A stretch of DNA of 64,000 nucleotides from Cladophialophora immunda (Eukaryota > Ascomycota > Eurotiomycetes > Chaetothyriales > Herpotrichiellaceae). The stretch covers positions 5,850,485 to 5,914,484 of the forward strand of contig NW_015622542.1 in NCBI RefSeq assembly GCF_000835495.1, read 5' to 3'. A program made the position numbers and the translations under genes. Below the pieces are notes generated by a model, which was given only the letters and a program-made list of their open reading frames with translations, had not been told where the DNA came from and did no database searches. Below, piece after piece: positions 23,259 through 33,233 of this stretch (position 1 is its first letter; each line of letters starts with the position of its first letter).

Positions 23259-25192
23259 ATGGCTCCTGAGCCGTCGGATGGCTCTGTCAAACCCGCAGGG
23301 CCGCCCAAGACAGACCTCAGTGCAGAGGAGAGCAAGAAGGCGGCTGTCCTAATTCAGGTCGGTATCCCGCGGTCTCTTGTCCCGACCGCCGATGATTGAT
23401 CGTTCCCCCAGAAAACTTACAGAGGACACCGCACGCGCCGCGAGTTGAACGGGTTTGGTCTGGACGCCTCGACGCGGTGGTATGAGGTCAGGCGTGACAC
23501 ATTAGTCGTGTTGCGGCCCTCACTGAGACAAGTGTGACAGGCGGTGCGAGATGCCCAGTTCAAAGCACACACTTCACCCCAGCCTCCCATCTCTTCCCAT
23601 GACAACACAGACACGAACGAGAGCGCAACATCTCCCGCACGGTTGAAATGGAGTCGAGCGACCGAGGTTGCTCGCAGGGCTGGCGCCGACGACCGGTCCC
23701 CTTCCATCTCCGAGTACTCGTCAGATGAAGATATCGAAAATGCCGAGGGCTCGCCCACCGGAATGACCCAAGAAGAGAGGGAAGCGGCACGAAGAAGAAG
23801 AGCCGAGGCCAACGCCATGAGGAAGAAGACTGCCAAGATGATGGATCTGCAATATTTTCTTGAGATGGTTGACCAGAAACACCGTTATGGGAGTAACCTG
23901 CGCAAGTGAGTGCCCCTTCGACTTGAACAGACGGAGCATCTCCCCAGGACCCATGCGTTGAGCCGGTCGAGCGCTTTCGACATGGGCTTACAATGCTATC
24001 TTAGATACCATGCCCACTGGAAAACACAAGACACGGATCAGAACTTCTTTTACTGGCTGGACCAAGGCGACGGCAGGAATTTAGACCTTCCAGAGTGCAG
24101 CCGAGCACGACTAGATAAGGAGCAAGTGCGATATCTGTCCCGCGAAGAACGGCTGAACTATCTGGTCAGGGTCAACGACAAGGGCCTGCTTATCTGGGCC
24201 AAGAATGGTGAACTGGTCTGGACCAAGGATGAGCTATTCAAAGACAGCGTCAATGGGATTGTTCCCATCGATGACTCCGCACCGAAATGGAAGTACAACG
24301 TGCCACCGCCAGGGGCGAGTGAATCTGACAGCAGCTCCTCGGATGAATCAGAGGATGACGAAAACACGAAGGGTGACGAAGGAGAGAGATATGTCAACGA
24401 AGAAGTACGTGGTACCCCTGCCTTCGATAACTCTGCCCAGTATGGGCCACTGATCAGACACAGTTCCATCGCGCCAGAGGGATTGCCAAGGTCAAATATG
24501 TCAGCGCGGCAGTGCTGTTCAACCACATGATCAGAACGAGCTTGAAGAAAGGACACAAGTGGATATTCGTCTGCGATACCTCGTTTCGATTGTACATTGG
24601 GTACAAGCAGTCAGGGGCATTCCAGCACTCGTCGTTCTTGTACGGCGCACGGATCCTGTCAGCAGGGTTGATCAAGGTTAAGCATGGTCAATTACGGCGG
24701 CTATCACCCTTGAGCGGACACTATCGGCCACCAGCGGCGAATTTTCGAGCCTTTGTGCACAGCCTGCGGGACGAGGGCGTCGACATGTCGCACGTGTCAA
24801 TCTCCCGAAGCTATGCAGTGTTGGTTGGTCTGGAGAGTTACACCAAAACCCGCAAGCGCATAAAGGCAGTCAGTGAGACTGTCGTGCACGAGAAGGACAA
24901 GTTGCTCAACCCAGAGAAGGTCAAGATGGAGGAAGAGGCGATGAGGGACAAATCCGAGAGCGCGGAGAAGGAGAGGCTGTACCTTGAACAGCAACGCGAG
25001 GCTCAGGAGCGGGAAGCACGCGAGCGCCGCAAGGCTAAGCGCAGCCTGACGGGCAGATTTTCCAGTGCATTTGGGAAACTCAAGCTTCGGAAAGACAGTA
25101 GCGATGACGTACCGGCGGGAGAGGAACAAGCGAGACGAATCCTGGGGACAGGGCCGGAGGATGGCGTGCCTCCGCCAGAAGGCCACCGCTGA
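23259..25192 (+). CDS. IQ calmodulin-binding motif protein
   Basis: Five exons: 23259-23357, 23412-23486, 23541-23905, 24005-24404 and 24464-25192, giving 555 residues in one consistent frame. The IQ motif is I32-Q33-K-T-Y-R37-G38-H-R-T-R42, the consensus IQxxxRGxxxR that binds calmodulin. An intron falls exactly between Gln33 and Lys34. The middle holds YHAHWKTQDTDQNFFYWLDQ and RLDKEQVRYLSREERLNYLV. The next part holds KKGHKWIFVCDTSFRLYIG and FLYGARILSAGLIKVKHGQL, then SGHYRPPAANFRAFVHSL. A highly charged, predicted coiled-coil tail (residues about 430-510) follows. This architecture matches a conserved family of fungal IQ-domain proteins of unknown role. No signal peptide or membrane segment; cytosolic or cortical location is likely. 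Introns 1 and 2 use GTC donors. Confidence 0.92.
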
Positions 25193-25891
25193 TGCAGGCA
25201 TTGGCGCATGGTCTACTATCACAGGCAATTGCTTTAGAGGTGAATGATGGGTGCCAGGGAGGGTGGCCATTCTTCCACTCTGGCTCTCACTGATCGAAGA
25301 TCTTTCGCCAAACCCGTCTCGCTCTGTCCCCCACGCTGTCGCCTCCATCTCTGCTGCACCAGGCGCCATGATGGGCATTACCATGTGGCTTTCGAGTGCT
25401 CGATATTTCATCATTTAGTCGTTGTTTGACTCCAGGCCAGTGTTTTTCCGCCCTCTCCCACGAGAACCAATCAGAGTGGCCCATTCCCTTTTTAGCTATA
25501 TAAATTCTCCGAATCCGACGTATCGCTTTCCCCCCTTCGCCACATGCCTCCATCCCTCTCCAATCACAGAATGTGTCTGTTCATCAACGGCAGGCATCAA
25601 CATTTCCTTTGGTCTTTCTCCTTTGCTATACCTCCCCATGGCTTGATGCTCGAGAATCTAGATGCCAAATTAGGCACTGTGTACGCCGTAGCGATGGCGC
25701 ATTGATTTCCCTGGTGGCACAGGCCCCGACGGTTCCAAATATCTCCCCCCACAATGCGAGATGCAGCTGGGGGCAAGACGTCTATATAATGAGTGTATAG
25801 TTCTCCGTGACCGCCTCACCATCGAGGGACAGGTAGGTCTGTTCTTCATTCTCGTTGTCTTGATGAGCTCGGCAAGTGTCCCTTCCCGCGC
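25193..25891. other. intergenic with monooxygenase promoter
   Basis: The 699 bp contain the 3' end of the IQ gene and the promoter of the monooxygenase. A CCAAT/TATA pair stands out (listed separately). No other gene is seen. Confidence 0.5.
25467..25504 (+). promoter_or_regulatory. CCAAT and TATA core promoter candidate
   Basis: CCAATCAG at 25467-25474 fits the CCAAT-binding (HAP) complex consensus. TATATAAA lies at 25497-25504. The ATG of the monooxygenase is about 390 bp downstream, so the leader would be long or contain an intron. Confidence 0.4.
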
Positions 25892-28141
25892 ATGGCCAAG
25901 ATCATCATCATCGGCGCCGGCATCTCAGGCCTGAGCACCTACCTTTTCCTGCGCAAACACCTGGTGCTCTCCGACCCGAGTCCCTCTCCCCAACAATTTG
26001 AAATCAAAATCTACGAAGCCTACGACATCCGACAATCCCGCTTCAATGCCTCCTTGACCCGTCCCACCACGAGCAACAACTTGGACGACGGAGCAACGGC
26101 CAGCGCGATCCCCGCCAACGAGACAGACCCAATCTTCACACCCCAGGCGATTGGGGCCGCGATCGGCATCGCCCGCAACGGACTGAACGTCCTAGCTCGC
26201 CTGGACGAACCACAACATCACCGAGGTGAAGCCCGTGATGTGCGACCCAGAAGCTTGATCGAGGAAATGGCTGTGCACGGCCACCCGATCGAGCGGTGGG
26301 AACTCGGCACGGCAAGAGGCTTTACGCTCGGCGAGGTCGATCTCGCACGAACTAGAACTGCCGCCGCGAAGCCTTCTGTCAAGCAGCACGAACACTCCAA
26401 AGCTCCTTCGTCCGCGGGGCGAAATCCGTGTCCGTACCACGGGATCATGATCGCGCGACAGTCGTGCTGGGAGATCCTCCGCGACCGCGTCCTGAGGGAG
26501 TCTCCCGATGCGGTCATCCACAAGAAAGTTGTCGACGTGGTCATCGGCGACGAAAGGACACGTAACGTCGTCAAGTTCGAAGACGGTTCCCACGAAGAAG
26601 CCGACCTGGTCATTGGAGCGGATGGCCTGAGAAGTGTGTTGCGGCGGGCGATGTTCCGCAAGGCTGAGGCCGAGAATGAGAGTAGTAACGCGACGACGAC
26701 TAGTGGAGCGCGGACTCACGAGGAGCTATCTCCCGACCAGACCAGAAAGTCAGCCTCGAGCTGGTTGCGGACTGTCCTGTCCTACCTCCCTATCCCGGCC
26801 TTCCTATTCGGTCGTGCCACAGGCCCAAAGGTTATCCACATGGACTACATCTCACCACACTACGAGGGCCTCGTCGGCGTGGGCGGCTTCGTGCCTTCGT
26901 CCGTACTGCAAGCCACGGGCCACAAACCAGGCACCATGACGGTTGTGTTTGGACCGAACGGGTTTTTCGGGTACGGGTACTTGACATCATCTACATCATC
27001 GCCAGAGTCGCCGAACTCATTGTCCAACGACGCCACAGCGACAAGGGACACAGGTGCCACGCCATCGACCACTGCGGCCTCTTCAATCCCCGCCCCAGGG
27101 CCGTTGGCAGGATGGTGGTCCACGTGCTCCAGCCCGACCCCCTTCCCATACTCGAGTTCCTCCTCGGATCCTCCATCTCCCTCTTCAGGAGGTGTCCTCA
27201 ACACAAATACGAGCACAAACACAGGCACGAGCACGAGCAAGAACGCAGTCACATCAGACCATAGTGCAAGCACAAGCCGCAAACCAACAGAGTTCAACAA
27301 GCGGCTCGCCCTGGCCGCGCTCCTCCACCGACACCGCAAATGGCACAACCCGGCAATCCAAGCGATATTGTCGTTTGTGCAAGAGGACACTGAACAAGAG
27401 CAGCAGCGCCAACGCCAAGACCAGCAGGGTCAAGGTCATCACAACAACGACAACAGCAATAACAGCCTACTAACCGGCAAAGCACTGGACGCAGCGTACC
27501 CGACCTGGACGACCCCTGAGCTCCCGTACTGGTCCCTGCGCGGCCGCTCCGTGCTAGTAGGCGACGCCGCGCACGCGCTGCAGCCGTCGAGCGGCCAAGG
27601 GGCGAGCCAGGCGCTCGAGGACGCCGAGGCGCTGGCCCTGTTCCTGCGGCGGTTCTTGGTGGCGGCAACGCCGTCATCGTCGCGACCAGAAGACGTATGC
27701 TCGACGAAAGCGGCAGCGGCAGCGGCAGCGGCAGCAGCAGCAAGCGGAGGAGGGGAATCTCCATCCAGCATCAGCACCAGCACCGACCCTGCCGCTGGCT
27801 CCACCTCCACCTCCACCTCTACTTCTACTTGTGTCCCCGTCCCGCTCAACGACCCCAATGCATCCTTCTCGCTCCCACATCCGCTCCCGCACGCATGCCT
27901 AACCACGGCCCTCCGCGCCTTCGAAACGACCCGCATGCCGCGCGTGCACGCGATCCACGCGCGCTCGCAGCGCATGTCGCGCATGAAAGCCGACATGGGC
28001 GTGCTGGCCGAGTGGGCCATGTACCTCGCCATCTACCTGGGGACGTGGTTCCGCGGGGCCAACGGAGAGGGCGAGGGCGGCGAGAGGGATGAGCGCTACT
28101 ACGACGCGTTGGTCGCGGAGCGGGGACCTCTCGACAAATAA
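25892..28141 (+). CDS. FAD-dependent monooxygenase
   Basis: Single-exon 749-residue protein from ATG 25892. The N-terminus MAKIIIIGAGISGLSTY is the FAD dinucleotide-binding GxGxxG motif. GADGLRSVLRR near residue 242 is the DG motif, and LVGDAAHALQPSSGQGAS near 556 is the GD motif that contacts FAD ribityl and pyrophosphate. These define the aromatic-ring/UbiH-type flavin monooxygenases (salicylate hydroxylase-like). Usual family length is about 400-480, and the excess is in-frame low-complexity inserts rich in Ser, Thr, Pro, Gln, Ala and Asn between the conserved blocks. The C-terminus has LAEWAMYLAIYLGTWFRG, a possible membrane-associated helix. Substrate unknown. No biosynthetic cluster surrounds it. 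Confidence 0.88.
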   Translation: MAKIIIIGAGISGLSTYLFLRKHLVLSDPSPSPQQFEIKIYEAYDIRQSRFNASLTRPTTSNNLDDGATASAIPANETDPIFTPQAIGAAIGIARNGLNVLARLDEPQHHRGEARDVRPRSLIEEMAVHGHPIERWELGTARGFTLGEVDLARTRTAAAKPSVKQHEHSKAPSSAGRNPCPYHGIMIARQSCWEILRDRVLRESPDAVIHKKVVDVVIGDERTRNVVKFEDGSHEEADLVIGADGLRSVLRRAMFRKAEAENESSNATTTSGARTHEELSPDQTRKSASSWLRTVLSYLPIPAFLFGRATGPKVIHMDYISPHYEGLVGVGGFVPSSVLQATGHKPGTMTVVFGPNGFFGYGYLTSSTSSPESPNSLSNDATATRDTGATPSTTAASSIPAPGPLAGWWSTCSSPTPFPYSSSSSDPPSPSSGGVLNTNTSTNTGTSTSKNAVTSDHSASTSRKPTEFNKRLALAALLHRHRKWHNPAIQAILSFVQEDTEQEQQRQRQDQQGQGHHNNDNSNNSLLTGKALDAAYPTWTTPELPYWSLRGRSVLVGDAAHALQPSSGQGASQALEDAEALALFLRRFLVAATPSSSRPEDVCSTKAAAAAAAAAAASGGGESPSSISTSTDPAAGSTSTSTSTSTCVPVPLNDPNASFSLPHPLPHACLTTALRAFETTRMPRVHAIHARSQRMSRMKADMGVLAEWAMYLAIYLGTWFRGANGEGEGGERDERYYDALVAERGPLDK

Positions 28142-28647
28142 CAAGGAGGAGGAGGAGGAGGAGGAGGAGGGAGGCCGGTGAGACGGGAGGAAGGAGATGG
28201 GAACGCCAGAGAGGTCCGGCGGCGTGGGGCGATGGAAACAGACAACTAGGTAACGTCTACATGGCTGGCTATCTAGCTATCTCGGTACGGGAAGGAGGGG
28301 AAATGGGTGTTTCAGACGTGCAGGCAGAGTCAAAGGAACAGACGTGGACTATTGGCAGATGCAGAATGCGTGCGTTCGGTGTCTCTCCTTTCTCAGTCAC
28401 GAGGTATGTCTATGCCATGAGGAACTGATCTCCCTCTAGAGCTTACCGCGTGAAAACTTTCCTTTCGATGCTGCGTAGATGTCGCATTCGTCCAAGAATT
28501 CTTGATTGTATGCTACCTGTACGACGAGCCAATATCAGCCACAGCTCCAGAACATGCAGTCTAACCGTCATCTTGTCCTTGAACCGTCCCCATCCGTGAG
28601 GCGCTCAATCTCGAGTGTCCACAACAGGCCAGTCGCATTCCACGCAT
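28142..28647. other. intergenic with GGA tract
   Basis: A GGA tract (28145-28170) begins right after the monooxygenase stop. The rest is unremarkable 3' flank of two convergent genes. Confidence 0.5.
28145..28170. repeat. (GGA)n microsatellite
   Basis: Nearly nine uninterrupted GGA units three bases after a stop codon, probably within the 3' UTR. Confidence 0.8.
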
Positions 28648-30614
28648 TCATAGCATGTCTTCCTTACTTGCTGCCTCCCACTCGGTGCCAAACAATCCAA
28701 TTCTGTCGTCCACATGATCCAGCTCAAAATCCCAATCCCAATCAGCCCACTCCTCATCGCTCGAGGGCTCATTCAGCAAGTCGACCTCTGAGTAACGTTC
28801 GCAGCAGGTGAAATATCCTTCGTCGTGCCGTCCTGGGGCTGCTTCATGAACCGAGAGCGCTCGGTGGCACTGAAGCTGAGCAGAAAATACTGGACTCAGA
28901 GCAGGTTCAGAGGTCAAAATATCCTTGCTCAAATCGAAATCGGCGTCGCGAAGTTGCGGCGTGAGAACGGGTGCGCCTAATGGGCCATCCTCATATGGTC
29001 TCGGCGTATTCAATTCTTCCAGCCAGTCCACCATTCTGAGGACACCGGTCATGTCGCTACTGCGTCTCCTCCCGACATCGACAAGCGAGTTTGCTGGAGG
29101 CCACGGTAGGAATTGATGCCGATACAGTCGCGCTGGAACTATATCCATGCACGGTGAAAGCCCGGCCTTGCTTAGTGCGCCAGGCAGGGTCCCGTCAGAG
29201 AAAAATTCATCATCTTTGCGACCTGGGGACAATTGAGTTGCCTGTGCTTCACGACCTCTGCGGACTGCACTGACAGCTGCCTCTACCGCGTCTGAAATAG
29301 ACGGCAGCGGAGTGTTATCAACCAGCCCCGGACAAGAATATAAGCCTGTCCCTGCTTTCTCCCAATTGCCGGTGGCTCGATTTACCTCGGGCTGAAAAGG
29401 ACTGTTGATGCTGCAGTGAGCTGCCAAGGTATGTTCAAGATGCACTGGAGTCGGCATCGTAGGAAAGATCAAGTTATCTCCGGGAATTCCAACGTCGCGA
29501 GGCAAATTTACCTCGTTACAGTCCGAGTTCTTTCGCATGAAAGAATGAGTATACCATGGAACTTGAACGCCATTGGGATCCACGGCCTGGTTACTGTTAG
29601 TATCCGCAGTGGATGGATAATCTTGGATCCTCCCCGTGGGTCCTCGAGAAGCAAAGCAGTCCCGCAGTGGAGAGGCATCGCCATGTGTTGAAGAATCATG
29701 ACTGTCGTCCGAGATGTGACTTGCTTCCGCTTTGTGTCTCGATGATGCAGCCGTACAAATAGCAAAGCCCAAGCTTCCATGACGTTGGAGGTTTGTACGT
29801 TCATCCTGAGTATCACTGTTCTCAATGGGCCGGTAGCTGGTAAAATCAGGTTCCGGTTTTTGCTGTCCATGGGCGAATTCGAAGCATGGGGCACTCCAGG
29901 TGGGTTGAGGATCATTGGAGGGACGAACATATTCGAGTTGTGAGTTGTGATACAGCAGAGGACTTGGGATCCTGACATCGTAGAGGTAGTCTGAGTGGTA
30001 GTCTGGCGGACGTCCGTTCATCGAGGACTCCAAATACCAGTTTGGGATTTGAACTCTGGGTGTCGCGTTCGGAGTATTAGGAATGGAAGGCAGGGGAGGC
30101 GAGGTAGAACCAGTGAGGAAGTCCGTTTGAGGAGCGCTTTGCAAGTCCTTTCTCTTGAAGACGACCTTTTTACTCTTTGTTTCAGAAGATGTTGGGAGGT
30201 GAGGTCTTTCAGACGTTCCAACGGCGGAGAATTCGAGCGACGCGCATGGCTCTTCAACGGCTAGTGTCGGGTCGGTGATGTCGCCTTCAGAAACCCAATA
30301 ACGGTATGCTGATATGTAGAATTAGCTGGGGTCAGCACCAGAGAGGGCTCACTCATACCATTGCGGCTGGTTTCAAGACCGACACGAACATCGGGATCGA
30401 GATGGTATCCGCGGTCTTCACAAGAATAGTAGCAGCTGTCGAGATCCAATGAGTCCTGGTCACGGAGCTTTCTTCTTTTTGGGCCTCGTCGACGGGGTGT
30501 CTTTGACTGTGACGTGTTTTGCTTGATGAGGCGAGCCCGACTTCTGATTCGACGGTCTCGACGTGCAGCTCTACGGGCCGCCAACCTTGTAGAAGAGGCA
30601 GTGGTGGTAGCCAT
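28648..30614 (-). CDS. Uncharacterised protein, basic N-terminus
   Basis: Two exons, 30614-30359 and 30308-28648, joined by a 50 bp intron (GTATGAGT...TATCAG), give 638 residues. I do not recognise a domain. The first 50 residues are very basic (RLAARRAARRDRRIRSRARL and RRRGPKRRK), resembling a nuclear localisation signal. The splice joins SRN to AYRYWVSEGDITDP, a plausible conserved core. The remainder is rich in Ser, Pro, Asp and Asn and probably disordered, ending in an acidic segment (SSDEEWADWDWDFELDHVDD). The basic start plus an acidic aromatic end would suit a nuclear regulator, but no DNA-binding fold is visible. The open frame and good splice sites support a real gene. Confidence 0.75.
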
Positions 30615-30901
30615 AGGTAATGATAAGTATATGCTGCGGAATAGATCTTAGGAACGTGTATGAGGTGAGAAAAAGGTAAGTTAGGGATGACGATTAATGG
30701 TGTATTGGAGGCAGAGTCAGGATTGAGACAAAATGCGAGATGGATGTCCGCTCTACCAGTCATAACCAGGGCAAGAACATGGAAGACCGGGGATCTCGAG
30801 GCAGGCGCGAGTGGCCCTAGTGGCAGGGTACAAGTGGCAGAAGAATCGGCTTCGGGAGGATACAAAAGATGCGCATTAGAGTCCAACGACATGGTTCGAC
30901 A

Positions 30902-31806
30902 TCAAACCACGCTGCCTGACTGCAACGGGGGCTCATGAGCCTTTCTTTTCACCTTCTCAACCAATGTCTCGTCCTGGTGCTGAGCGGTGATGCCCATTTC
31001 TCGCTCATGCACCTTCTGTACCCGGCGTAATATCCAGAAATTGTAACACCCGAAAAGGAGACCTGCGACCCCGACGCAAGAGCCTGTCACGATAGCAGTG
31101 ATTTTTGCCGTCACACTCCATACACCGTGCTGGGCCGTGTAGACGTTGACGAGAGTTGTTATCAAGCCGGCGACAGAGTTCATCGTGACTGGTCTATCAT
31201 CAGCCCGTCAGCGTGTGCCCGTATGAGCGAGGGAGGATCTCACAGAAAGATTCGATTTATCAGCCAGACGTAATTCTTGCGCCAGCGAAACCACAACCAG
31301 AGGCATCCTAGAGCTCCCACAGCGCAAAATGCACCAGCAAGCCACAACAGGCCGATGTTGGCGATCGAATGGACAATTGCGTGGGCGACCTCGTTGTCGT
31401 CGTTGTCGTTGTCAGCGTTTTGGAACGCCTTTGAGTTTTTGAAAGTTGTAAAGGTCCCGGGAACGACGAGGAAACCGGCCAGCAGAATCCAGGTGAAGAG
31501 GCTAGCCAAGATGTTGTATAGACGGGGGATTTGATCCAAGTGTAACAGCATCTCCATGTATCGTGTTTGGATAGAAGGTACACGGGTTAGGGCAGGTTTG
31601 GAAGACAGCGTTTCGGAGCGGGACAAAACTGTGGGCTTGTCTGAGTTCTTCCGCCCAAGGGAGGTTGAACCTCTCGTCTTGACAGCCACTGTATCTGTTC
31701 GCGTGATAGGCACTGTATCATTATTTCCTTGGCTCTCTTCGGAACGGATAGTTGAGAGCGACGGACGAGCAGGGTGCTCCGCCTCTTTCCTTCTGGTATC
31801 AAACAT
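30902..31806 (-). CDS. Conserved fungal membrane protein
   Basis: Two exons, 31806-31244 and 31193-30902, with a 50 bp intron (GTGAGA...GATAG), encode 284 residues. The first 80 residues are Ser/Thr-rich and cytosolic-looking. Then come hydrophobic segments LYNILASLFTWILLAGFLVV, NIGLLWLAGAFCAVGALGCL and VTAKITAIVTGSCVGVAGLL, plus the amphipathic LPVTMNSVAGLITTLVNVYT that spans the splice. I count three or four membrane segments. The tail is basic and Glu-rich. The arrangement resembles a family of small fungal integral membrane proteins without assigned function. The 31194 acceptor (ATGATAG) was chosen over the CCAG five bases downstream because only it keeps the frame. Confidence 0.8.
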
Positions 31807-33233
31807 GATTGAGTAGGTGCAAAGTATAGATTATCGTAGAGAAAAAGAAGATTTGGAGGCCAAGAGCTGTGATGTTAGATCAAGTCAAGAACGCGATGGC
31901 TCAGTTCAAAACAACGAGAAAAGGCACAGCGCAGTAAAGAGCAACAGCATTTGCGGATAGGATCGAGAAAGTCATCGCAGTCGATACTTGGAACTGATAA
32001 GACGTCGCTTTTATCAAGTTGCCAGGCGATGCGATATCAAGGAAGTAGCTCGCATGGGTAACCAGTAACAGTGGAGGTAGGCGAGGTACCATTGTAAAAC
32101 TGCAGGGTGACGCATTGTTGCAGAATGAATACCGGCGACGGTCTCGATTGATGGTGGGCGGCGCGTTGCTTGTCCAGCGGATCGACGGCCGTTGAAGCGA
32201 GCGATTCGCTCACGCGACATGTCGCGATGGTTGGTTGGTGTTCCTGGAGCAGAAGGGGGAAGCAAAAACCTGAAACTTGGATGCATCGAATCCTGGAAGA
32301 TGGCGAGACGGGCGCCTCCAAGACGCTAAATTTGGAAACCGTAGGCGAGGGGACGAATAGAAAAAGTGGCGGGTCTGACAGAAGCTCCTCACTCAAGTCT
32401 GTGGAAAGGGTTATGTCAGACAATAGCTATTCAAGACCGCCTCACCCGCCGCACCATGGAGAGCTCAAGTACGATAACGAGGACCTGGAGATCTTCACAA
32501 TTTCCTTTCCTCCTGTACTTTAGACACCAGCACCGCGTCAGGCCACTCTCCTCTCCACGGCCTGCACAAAGCAACTTGAATGGTTCCGGTCCGTGAGAGG
32601 GTCATCTCCTGACTTCTGCATGCAGCACCCTTCAGCGGACGGCTATCCCCAGATCGAGTGTGTCCATCATCTGTCGCCCATGATCTTACACCCAAGGTCC
32701 TCCATTCTCTGTTCTGCATTGAGCACGGCGCAGGGCATCTACGGCTCAATGATGATGCCATGACCTTGCAGCTCTGGCTCACACGTAACCTTCGCAATCC
32801 TTCCTCCCACCTGCTATACCGAGTACGTCCATGGTCGATGGCAGCTCTGCAGGAGCTCCCCACCCACGTGCCAACTCGCGTACTGGGATCGATCCAGCCA
32901 CCGGCATCACCGCCTTGGGCCTCTTGATTCGGGGAACCTTTGGGCAGCTCGCCTGCTGGGGGACACAGGCACATGTTCATATCCTGGAATATAGTTGGAT
33001 GGCGCTGTATTTGTCCGCGGTGCTTGGTGGAAGCTTGCCGTGCTTGTGGTACCTACCTGTCGAGCTTGACAGAGCTTGCCATGGCTTGTCTTGAAGTACA
33101 TAAAGCCGCTGCTCGAACATGCAGAAAGATCAACCTCCAGCCATCTTGTCTTATCTGATCTCTACGAGTCGAAAGAAACTCTGACCTGGGTTGCCTGTTT
33201 CGTGCGTGAGAGGCTTACTCGACCAGTCACAAG
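31807..33233. other. Divergent promoter region
   Basis: 1.4 kb between the membrane protein and the acid phosphatase start. No gene is supported. A CACGTG site and a TATA-like TACATAAAG (33097-33105) lie on the phosphatase side. Confidence 0.5.
32865..32870. promoter_or_regulatory. CACGTG, Pho4/NUC-1-type site
   Basis: A palindromic CACGTG lies about 364 bp upstream of the acid phosphatase ATG. The bHLH phosphate regulators Pho4 (yeast) and NUC-1 (Neurospora) bind this sequence in phosphatase promoters. Context and product agree, but a six-base site alone is weak evidence. Confidence 0.42.

Noticed and set aside
25892..28141. Biosynthetic gene cluster around the monooxygenase
   Set aside because: No polyketide or peptide synthase, terpene enzyme or other tailoring genes next to it; one flavin enzyme is not a cluster.
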